The position numbers and the translations under genes were made by a program. Positions 16,710 to 28,700 of a DNA stretch of 57,506 nucleotides are shown here, in pieces (the first letter of the stretch is position 1; every line of letters begins with the position of its first letter). This DNA comes from a virus. Below the pieces are notes generated by a model that ran no database searches, was not told where the DNA came from, and saw only the letters and a program-made list of their open reading frames with translations. The DNA lies in the IMG/VR virus record IMGVR_UViG_3300032322_001172, positions 1 through 57,506 of that record. One strand, given 5' to 3'.

Positions 16710-19700
16710 CTGGCAGTTTCGTGGACTTTTGAGCTATGAATTTAGCCACAGGGGTATTATTGTCCAGTAACGAAGCTCCGGATTGTATTGTTGTAGTACC
16801 CCTATCTTTCCAAATTTTTCCTAATTTTCTTATTACTGAAATTCGTGTACCAGCTGGAACTGGTTTAGTTAATCTTATGGTTGGAGATTCTCCATCGACT
16901 GTGAACTCAGCTTCTACTACTTTATCTCCATCAACGCTGCTTGACGAAATTTCTTCTTCGTACATAGATGCTGGATTCTTCCTTAGTCTTCTTCCTGCTA
17001 CAAAAACTTCTATCATGTCGCAAGGACCGTAGTTTTCTGGAATAGTAATTGGTTCCCACAATGATGTTGCCGTGTCGTTTGGCAATACTCCTTGACTGGG
17101 TTTAACATTTACATAATAAGAAGAATTATAAGAAACTAAATCTTTAGTTGAATAGGAAGTATTAATATCAAAAACTCCGCGATCTCTATATAATCCCGAG
17201 GCATACCATCTAGATTTGTCAGCTAATTGAGGTACAAAATCTAAAGATCCAACTATTAATGTACTTCCATCACTAACAAAATCGTTTCTAGATTGTTCTT
17301 CGTTATAAGGAAGAGTGTCGTTAGGTCCTACATCAACAACTTTAGACCCAGAAGCGTGTAATACACCTATCGGTGTTCCATAGCTACCTCTTCTTAACTG
17401 TTTTAAAATATTGCCATTTTTTTGTAGATATTCAATTCTTTCTCCGTTTATATAAACTACACCCGGAATATTTTTTGTCAATATAGGTTCTGCTAGTTCA
17501 CTAGCATCGTTGACTTCCATTTCATTATCGAAATAGTTTAAATCTTTAACTAATTCTACTTCATTTACAGACCATCTCTTGAACTGATAAATGTTCAACA
17601 TGTCTTTGTAAATTTCAAATCCTGAAGGCAATCTAAAAATACTAGATCCAAAGACTATAATTTTAATAATATCTTGTTGAGTTGAATGAACTACAAAATT
17701 CACCGTAGATCTAGGTAGAGAAACTGTGTAATCTACATCTTGTGTTAGTCTCGTTCCGTTTTTATAAACCCAAACATAGGTCGCCGATACTGGGGATATA
17801 GGTAACTTGTAAACAACTTTTCCTCCTATAAACTCGTCAGCAATAATTTTCATCGACGGATATTCGTCGAACCAAGTAATATCTAGAATATCATTTTCAT
17901 CTAATGATACTGTCGATCTTACAACAAGATTATTATTAATAATATCGTATTCACTTTCAAGATCATTTTCTATTTTAACAATATCGCCTGTGTTTAATTT
18001 TTCTTGATTTATAATAATCTTTTTAGTAACACCATCATAGACATAATCTGTAATAAATTCTGCAAGACTATCATTAAAAAATACTTTTAAATTATTAGCT
18101 AATATTGAACCCGGAGGCTGTGAAGGATCTGTACCGATTGACAATTCATATACTGTTTCGAAGCCGATGAAAGTACTAACTATTGTAAGATATTTGTCTT
18201 CTATAACATAATAATTAGTATCAACACCTCTTAAATATCTACCGTTTAATTCGACGATAAAGGAAGAATTTGCAGATGCTCTGTTTAGATTTTGAAAATT
18301 TTCTATCTCAATACTTCTAGTGCTTCCATCATATAATGATACTTGATTGTTTAATCTTACCAATGTTAATTTAGTAATGTCAGTATTAGGATTGGCACCT
18401 AAAACTAAAATTTTCACTCGGGCTAATCGAGGAGGACTCTGTCCAAATTCTACTAAGGTCTTGCCCGCAGGCAATCCTTGAACCTCGGAACTATTTAAGA
18501 ATCCAGAATCTGTAGCTATACCATTTACAGTAGTTACCACTGCGGTAGTAGAACTATAATTTGCCGCTGTAAGGAAACGATTTTCGTTTCCGTCAACAAC
18601 TTGTTCTTGATAATCTAATATTGAAACTCCGCCTATACCAATGCTTATTATTTCAATAATCGAGTATAAAGGTGGCGGATTAAAGAATTCTATTTGATTT
18701 GTTCTAAAGTTTATGGAATACAATAAAGTGCTATCTGTATTTTCTGTGTCGCACAAAACTTTGTTTACATAAACTCGAAGACTCTTTGATTCAAATATTG
18801 TTGCCTTAATATCAAAAATTTGTGTAACACCGTCACCGTAGAGTATTCTAGTTTGTACTGGCGCTACGCTAGATATCGAACTCTGAAAAACTCTTATACT
18901 TAAACTATCCAATACTTGTCCTGGAACATTTTCTTCTGGGGCAGGTACTTGGTCAGGGCTAACAAATTTTTCACCGTCAATTAAAATTTCTTCGGCTGCT
19001 ATTCCTCTAGCTGTGGTATAAATTCCATTTATTGTATTATTTGCAACCTGCTGACCTGTTGTAGTGCTTTCTAAAGATCCGCCGGATAATTTAGTATCTA
19101 ATAGATTAGTATCTGTAATAGTTACTGAACCGTCGCTCTCAACAGGCCTAAAAATTAAAATATCTCCGGCAAAAGTTTGAATGTATCTACCAATTTCTAA
19201 AGTATTGGTAATGCCGTCACCTATAAAAGTTGGCATTTCGGCGTTAGGATTTGCGGATGTTGACGAATCATCTAATTGATTATAGAAAGGATCGTCTATT
19301 CTAATCGCGGGAGGCTCTGCTATTTCTCCGCTGTAAGTTACTCGACCTGTTATTTCGTTTGTGTCGTATGATCCTGGTTTATAATTGCCTAATCTCTTAA
19401 TATAGATATTAATTTCTTGTCCGTCGGCCGGAGTATAAGGTAGTGTAACATCTAAAGTATCTCCGTCGCAGACATGATAATAATCAGCCGATGCTTCTAC
19501 GCTGTCCCAGTTATCAGTAAACCACGGTAACGCATCCCATCCACCGGTTACATCGAAAGTAGTTCCTTGTATCTGAACTCCGCCAAAGTCGATTCCTGTC
19601 ATTAGCTGACTTGGTTCTTTGTTTGCCATTCCGGCAGCTGGCGCATAAAATTTGTTGATTCTCGAAACAGCATCAAATAGTTCCGAGTTCTTTTCATAAG

Positions 19701-22700
19701 AAACAACAATTCGATCGTCTTTATCCGGCACAGTGTTAAAAGAAATTTTTCCCTTTAATAAACTATAAGATTCTAATTCGGATATAAACAATGAAATGTT
19801 AAAATCACTCGACAACACTATCTGATCATTTTTATAAACTGTGATCTGACTCTTATCAAATGTAGGAGCGTAGTTTAGTTCGAAAACAGATGTAAATCCG
19901 GATGCTATAAAAGTTTGAGTGTAATTATAGTTTTTAACTGATCCGTCTTTGGTAATTCTATCAAATTTAATTTTCAAATTAAATGTTCTAGCTTTTCCGT
20001 CTCCGAGGATAACTGCGGCTTTGGCCTGTCTTTCTAATGTTCCTCCGATAATAGTAACATTAGGAGCTTGAGTAAAGCCCGATCCCCGAGTCAATACTTC
20101 AATTCCGGAAACAATGCCATTAGATATAAAAGCTCGAGCCGTTGCACCTACGCCGTCACCGTCAACTGAAACTTTAGGAATTGTGGTATATCCAGATCCT
20201 CCGTCATATACCTGGATGCTTACAACCGAGTATCCTTTGTTATCCGACCACCACTTCCACGGATAATCAGTGATAATCGAATTTCTAGGAGAAACATTGA
20301 TTATAGTATTAGTTACTGACGAATAAGTCGGGGGAAGATCGAAGTCTGTAGTTCCTGCATTTTGTACATCGGTTTTATTATACTTACTGAGATATTCTCT
20401 TACAGTAGTTCTATAAGGTTTAACCTCATCAATATATTCTTGATAGCTAGACAAATTATCATTCTTATAATTAAATTTTTCTTCTAATTCACCTACACTA
20501 TGAGATGCTTTTAAGAAGCTAGTCTTAAATGCCCAATCAACATAATCTTGTTCAGAAAACACCTGTCTTAGACAAGTAAAAAATAATCTGTTCCACTCTA
20601 TATCATATTCATTAATAAAAATATTTTCTTTTACTGCTCTAAAAATATTTCTTAATTCTTTAGAATTATCAATATCATAAAAAGCGGTATCAAAGGTTTG
20701 TGTGTTATCATATCCAACACCTTCAATTGACGGATCATATAATGATTCTAAGAATCTTATAGTTCCCTGTTGTCTTCCTACTAATTGATATCTATCAGTA
20801 AATTCAATTCCGGTATCTGATATTTTTTCAAATATTGCCCAGCCGCCGTTGCTATATTCTTTGATTCTTATTAAATCGCCTACAAGAACTTTAATGGACG
20901 GTTCTAGAGAAATATTAGATATTTCTCTAACTATTCGATCATTATCACTATACCCTGTTTTCCACCAGTCAGCATAGGTCCAATATCTACTGGTGTTAAA
21001 CGCCTGAGATCTTGTTCTGAAAAAAGACTTTCTAGTACTATCCCAAGAATAAATTGACCAGAAATTATTCAAAGTCTCGTCATTGACAACCAGCACTGAG
21101 AAATTTCTTACCTTAGCGTTAGCTGTAGAATATTTTTTACCTTTGAATATTACAATAACTTCAGTGATAATTCCTTGAGAATTAATTAAAGATATTGCCG
21201 ATGCACCTGTTCCGTTACCTTCAATTTCAACTGGAGGGCCTTTGAACAAACCTCTTTGCTGATCATAAATCTCTTTAGATTTATAACCGAATCCACCGTC
21301 AATCACATCTATGGATTCTATTTGTCCATTAATAATATTTGCTCTAAGAACTCCGGGCTTTAATCTAGTTACACCAACTGTAGATAAATCATTATAGGTA
21401 TCTACAATCTGATCATATTCTCTTAGCACTTCACTAGGAGCTTCGTCTTTAGAATTTAAAATAGCAAAATCGATTAAATCTGCAAAAGGCTGATCCTGTA
21501 ATATTAGATTAATTCTATCGATGGCTATTCTAAGTGCTAATAATCTATCTACAAACATGCCTTGTCTTGGTCTATACTCTATACCGTATTTCTGTTTAGG
21601 ATGTAGATAAGGATCAGGAATTCTATTACCTGCCTGGTCGTAACCAATCAAACTGTCTATCCATTTAACTTCTAATTTCTCAGGAGGAATACTAGATGCC
21701 ACATTTTCTGTCATTAAGAAATATTCGTTATGAGTTTCGTTGGCTTCTGTTCTATTTTTAAATTTCTGTATATTGAGATAAAACTTATCGCTAGAAATTA
21801 CAGAATTAAAATTATAGGCAGCTATCGAATTAGATGAAGTAAATGCAATAAAGGCATTTCCCGATCCCAACGGATTAGAAATATATGAAGTAATATTCGC
21901 TAATGATAGTTTTCTATTAGAAGTTTCAGGAAGAGTTACTTTTCCTTTTACCCAATAGAAATACTTGGTTCCAGTTGTCTCACCAGTTGTTGTATTAAAT
22001 AATTCTTTTATAGTATATACATCATCATTAGGATGTAATGGTTGTCCAGAAATTCCTGCCGCTAATCCCTCGTTAGTATCGGCTAATGCAGCCCATTCGC
22101 TAGGTAAAAATACTGTCTCGACCCATTCGCAGACAACAATTTCTGCTCCTTCTGCTAAGGTTCCCCAATTGCCTGATCTATAATCTAAATCTCCTTGCTC
22201 ATAGTATAACCACTTAGCTTTTGATGTATCCCACCAGACTTCTCCTACATGTTTTTCTGCCCACGATAATGAAGGATCTATAATTTTTTCTTCTGTTCCT
22301 ACATTATAAATCGCAGGATCGTATGGTGTCTTGTATTGTATTTCTTGTTCGGCCGCGGCAAGAATTTTTAGTTTGGCCGGATCAATGAAATCAATATCTT
22401 GTATCTTTACATCCTTCTCTGCATCGTATAAAGAGATGCTTTGAATCTTAGAAATTTCTACTACAGGAGATCTTGTTGTTAGTACTTCCCAAGAACTAAC
22501 ACCTTCTTTCTTAGTAAATAGGCGAGCAGTACCTGTTATCGGTCCGTCGTAGGCTAATATAGCTAAATGAGGTGCTGGTTGAATATAGCCTGGTGATCCG
22601 ACCAGAATAGCATTAGATCCGCAATCTACACTGTTACCAAAAGATTCATTCGGTGATAACTGAGTATCTATTTTTTCTGTTAAGAAATATTTTGTATCTT

Positions 22701-25700
22701 TTAATTCAAATACATAAACAGCACCAGCGAAACCTGGTTGATCAATGAATTTTGTTTTTCCTTGATCGAAAATAGTTGGAGAAATTGCTAGTTCTTCCGT
22801 AGCTGGAATATACTCGGCATAATACGCTCCGTTGTCTCGTGCATCAACATAGTCCTGGTAGGTGTTTAAAATAGTTGGCAACGAATACTTTGTATTCTTC
22901 GCTCCTACAACAATTTTTTCAGTATACGGACTAATAGATACATCTTGACCAAAATATTCATTAGGATAAACTTCGAAGCTGGCTAATTTTTGTTTGAGTC
23001 TATAATTAACATTAGCCAGTCCGTTGGTGTTGAACACATACACCGAGCCCTGATTGGTAAAGTTTTTATCTGCTTTAGGGCTGGTTACTACTAAGGTGGT
23101 TCCTGAGTAATCAAGATCTATTGCATAACCAAACTCATCGCCAACATTGATGTTAATATCTTCGACTAAATCATTAAGATCAGCTAGATTTGCCGAGGTT
23201 ATTGTTTGTCTTAATTTGTAAACACCGCCGTCATTTCTTTGATAGATATAAACTTTTCCAACAGATTCGTCGGTGCTATCGCCGATTCTATCCCACAAGA
23301 AACCATTAGCCGACGAATGGTCTCCCGGTTTGACTCCGTAACTTCTTACTGTAGAATCAACTGTTTGATCTGCTCTATCATCTACTAAACGATAGTATCC
23401 CCAACTATTTGTTAGATCGTCATCAAAATATTTTACTACCTGTCCTTCTACATATTCAACATCCGGTCTCCATATTCCTTTGTAATTTACAAAGTATTGG
23501 CCGTCGCTGAGCGGAGCACCTACAGCTAATATACTACCGTCTCTAGACATAGCTAGACTAGTTCCGAAAGAATCTCCTTCTTTTACTAATTCGCTGTATT
23601 GATTTTCTTCTAATAACCCTTGTGCTAAGGTACTATGGTCGTTACCTAAATAAAGATTAAATGGTAGCGAGCAACTAGTTGAGATATTGCTAACTTCTAA
23701 CCAATCGTTAGATTCTATCGACAGAGTACTACCATCTTCGAATGTATCTGTTTGTGCTTCCCATAGCTTTCCGTTAGAATAAACTATTGATCCTTTAGGA
23801 TAAAAAGCCGGCTGTAATGATAAAGATCCATATGTCGGACTTCTTGGAATTTCTCCGTATATTCCTCGATAATTATGATTTTCTAAAATCTTCCATTCGC
23901 TTTGACGAACTTCTCTAATTAAGGTATGCGAGCTGCTGTCATCGATACCGATATCTAAAAGATTTATAGGTAAATTATCTCTAGCATCTTGTATAGATGA
24001 TGCTAGCTGAATTCGAAGAGTATCAACAGCAATTACATAAAACTCTGTGTTATCCTCCGGTGGAGGCGGTTGATCCTGGGTAGAAACATTAACACCGTCC
24101 GGTGTTCCATTAAAGTAAAAAACTTTTTGACCGGTAAAATAGCTGTGCGGATCTCCGAAGTCGATAGTATTGGTGTTGTAATTGCATAGAGATCCAAAGA
24201 ACGATTCCACAGCCGATTGGTTTTGTTGATAGTTGAATAGATACACTCTTCCTGTATTCTGCAGACTACCTACAGCAGATACTGCCATATAATAATCTAA
24301 ACCATTCGATCCGATAGTAACCTTAGATCCGAATTCTTCTCCGGGACTAGGTCTAGGACTCAACAATGCGTTTCTAAATTCCCATTGTAAATTTCTATAT
24401 TCGTATATAAAAATTACACCTTGCTGCTCATAACCAGGATTGGTTCCTGTGATATTCATAGGAATAAATTCTGCCGGTTCCCAATCTTCAGTGTACACAT
24501 CTATTTTAGTACTACCGTCAAAAATTATATTCTGAGCTGTTTTTGCCCTCCACAGTTTTCCTCTATATAGATATATGTCATTAGGGAATATATCTAGATC
24601 AGCAAAAGGAGGCGGATTTGTTAACGGATCGTTATCGCCGTCATCAAAAAGAACTTTATCTAAATCACCTTTAAAGTTGCTAGGAATCCCACTGGCCTTG
24701 GGTGCAGAAATTACTAAGAATCTATTGTCGGGACTTATTGAAATCTCGTTTCCGAAACTATTTTTCACAGCACTGTCTAAGCCAAATGGTGGTGTTACTA
24801 CCTGTTTGACATTGAGATTATTTCCTACTTCGGAATAAATTAGCACTACTCCGGAACCGGGATCACTGACGAACGATTGTTTTAACGATTCGTTGTAAAC
24901 AACTTTGGTTCCTAAAGACTTAGGAACAGCTATTCCAGATTCTGATATAGTCTTAGAAGAGTATTGTTTTTTCTTTTTTATAACTTCCCAGGTTCCGTCA
25001 CCGTTATTATCGATCCACAATCTCGAATTATTTTTTAACAATGCCGCTGATTCTTCATCTATGTCATTGTAATTTCCGAATCTAACAGGAGTTAAAATTC
25101 TTAAATTGTTTGCAATCTTTGTGCTGAGTTTTGGATCAGGCCCGGTAGCAGTATTAACTATCTGGAAGGTATTAAGAGTAGAAGCCAACTCATTATTTGT
25201 AACTTTAAAGAAGCCTTTTAGATTTTCAACATCTATACCAACAATATCACCCACTTCAAGATTATGTCTTCTTGCAGTTGTTATAGTGAATGTGGTTCCA
25301 TCTTTTATTATTTCTTCGATGGTTAAAATAGGCGATTCGTTAAATCTTAATACAGTCCAACTAGTTTTATCAAATGTTATCCAAATATGATCATTTTCTT
25401 TTACTTTGGTGATGTCATATTCTAATAGTGCATCTCTCGACGATACAATATGTTCTACTTGATCTAATTTTACATAACCAGGTGTATGTTTTGGTTCTTC
25501 CTCTAAAGAAGTTTTGTTAATATTTCTTGTAAATGTACCGTTGAAGAATCTTGTAAAATTAGATTGATTAATATTATAATTTTGATTAGCAGTATTACCT
25601 GTTGGCAAAACAACAATATTTTGAGGATTTAATTTAAAATTATCTTTGGCCAATTCCATTTCAAGTTCTTGGAATTCATCTATGCCGCCCATACGACCTA

Positions 25701-28700
25701 TTCTAAAGGCCCATTCCTCGTTGAGTTTAATACTGTCTGTACCGGATCTACTTAATTTGTCAAAAACTTTTGTTATGGCATTTTTAGTGCCTTTTTCTCT
25801 AATAAATCCTTGATAAATTCTAAACTGAGTTACTTGATCTTCTGCCATGTTTTGCAGATAATCTCTAGTTTGATATCCTATCGCATGTCTGGCCAACATT
25901 CTTTGGCTGGCACCTAGACCTTCAGAGGCTACATCGTAATAATCATCGATTTGATTAATTCTATAATCAAAATTCGCAATTAGTTGTTTTTCTGGTTTAC
26001 TATCTAATTTGGTCCACTTAGTATCGTCGAAAGTTTCAACGCCTACTTGATTTTCTAAGCTAGTCCAATTATAAGATCTATAAGCAACAATATCACCTAG
26101 TCTATAATCTTTAAAAGGTTGCCAAACTTGAATGTTAACATTGTCAAATAAGAATCCCGGGCTAGTGTAGTCTCCATCCCAATCAACTGTTCTATATCCC
26201 TGAACACGCATTCTTTCTTGTCGGTATCCAGTAGTTTTATCATAGATAATATCATTGAATACTGTCCTATCTTCAAATACTGTAACATGTTCTTTTAAAA
26301 CATAATGTGTTCGGAAAAAATAAATTCCATCAGTTGTATTAGCATTTGTAGATAGTGTTAATGATTGAAATTCTCTATAAACATTTATCAGATCAGGACT
26401 TAAAATTTGTCCGTCATCGCGTAATATTCTATATTCATAAAATCCATCTAAAAGATTATCCGACACACCAATTGGTATAGTAACTGCAATTTTTTTAGAT
26501 ATCGGAGAAAGTGCGATTATCGATCCGTCTGCCCAATTTTGTCTTGTCCAGAACATAAATTCTTTACAGCTTGTAGTCCAATCATATGACTGGGCTAGAT
26601 CTCTGTCGTAACCGTCAAATATAAATCCTTGAGATTTCAGATACTGCTCGTAGCCTAAAAGAAAATCTACAACATCTTGTATCTTTGTAAGAACAGTTCC
26701 ATAATATAGCTGTTTAACAAACATCTCGTTAAATGCTCTTCTTCTATAAGCATCAACACTGCCTACTAACGGAACTTTAGGAACTTTTTTCCAATTCACA
26801 ATTTCGAAAGTTTCTGTACTAGTATGTGTCTTAATCGCTCTATAAAAATCTGTTCTATATCTTATTAGCTGTCCATTACTATATAGAGTATCTGAACTCC
26901 AATCTTTAAACTGTTCGCTGATTCCACCAACTTGTATTAACGGATCTTTTTGGCTAGGTACCGCTTCAAAGTAATTAAAGTAAGGTTTTAAATCGTCATA
27001 ACCTCGTAGTATCCAACCTTTATTTGTTTTTTCTATTACTACACCACTATAAGACAAAGAAAAAATTGGCGCACTGACATTAAAAATTATATCGTAGTTT
27101 TCGCCGGGTATGAAAATACTACTAGTCGAGGACTTAGGACTCTTGCTGTCTAACAGATATTTCTGCTGATCTTTATCAACAAATCCTGACAATCGATGAG
27201 ATAGATTGACATCGATGCCAAGCAGTTTATTATCTAACACAGAGGTTGAGATTTCTTTTGATCTTAGATAAGCTCTAATATATTGAACTATGCCGCTAGA
27301 TAAACTAGAATTTTCGTTTGAAACTAAATCTTCTATTTTAACAAATGAATTTGTTTTATTAGAAATTACTTGACCTATTTTGTTAAATTTACTCTTCGAA
27401 TTATCGTAATTTCTAGAAATAAATTCAAACGGTCTTAATAAGCACATGGCAATTGTAAATGCGAATGGCCACTCGGAGGTTACTCTCCATGCATATTCAA
27501 CTGGTCCTTCGTCACCTAATGCAAAAGGTCCAGAATTATTAATCAAACTAAAATTAGTAGCGACATTTGAAGCGAGCGGGTTAATTAACTCTCCGGAATC
27601 ATTTACAGGAATATGCGATAACAAGGACGGTCTTTGATATCTTTCATATCTTCCTGCTCTAGGCCCTTGTCTAATAACACCGTCTCTTAGATCTTCCCAT
27701 AATAGCAAGTTTTGATTTGTATAGGGAGGCGCTCCGTATTCTTCTTCCCACCAATCAGGTTTTTCACTAAATCCTAACATTTCCCACGGTCTAGTATGAG
27801 GCTTGTCCGTGTCAAAGAACCAATGATAGACTCCTCTCCAATATCCAGGCAGTCTTCTGGTTTGTGTTGGATCTGTCATCCTATTATAGGTATAGGTAAA
27901 TGCATTTTCAGAATCATAAAACCCATTATCAATATAATTGATATTGGTATTCTGCACCCATTTTAAAAATTCTTGTGTTACTATTTTGTCTATTTGAGAT
28001 TTATCATAAACACTATTGCCAAAATAACCGCCAGCAATCTTATCTGTGTCATTAAATTGATAATCGTATTTTGATTTAATATTGTTATAGATTCTAAATT
28101 CGAGTTCTAGAATAGCATCGTCTCTATAATCGCCGAATGTATCAATAAGGCTACCGTCGTGACCCTGTATTACTTCTTTTGGACTTTGATAAGTATCGTC
28201 TACGAATTTAAAAGGCGTGTACTTTTTGTATAACCCAAGAGATGTAGGAGTTGGAGGAATATAGTTAAATGCTGTCGATACATATTCTCTAATTTCTACA
28301 AGATCTTTTTCGACTAATGGGTGTAGTATTCTAACAAAGCCAAAATTATTATCGAATACATAATCTTTTTCATTTATTAATTGCTTTTTGTTTATGTAAA
28401 CATAAACTGCTCTCTTGCTTAATTCATTGAGAGTAAACTTCTCAGATAAGGCATAAGTTGTTATTCCTTCATCTTCAACTTCATAAGATATTGTAGTGTA
28501 GGCTCCGCTACCTATCATGTCTGATGAAGAATAAGGGCTAGCAGAATTTTTAGTTTTCGACCATGCTTCAATAATGTCATCGACGAAATCAACCGGATTT
28601 CCGGGATATTCTAATTCTGCTGCTAGTGTAAGAAACGCATTTTTAAATTCAGTATACGATTTTTTGGCGAATTGAATAGATTTAATTACATTGATTTCTT

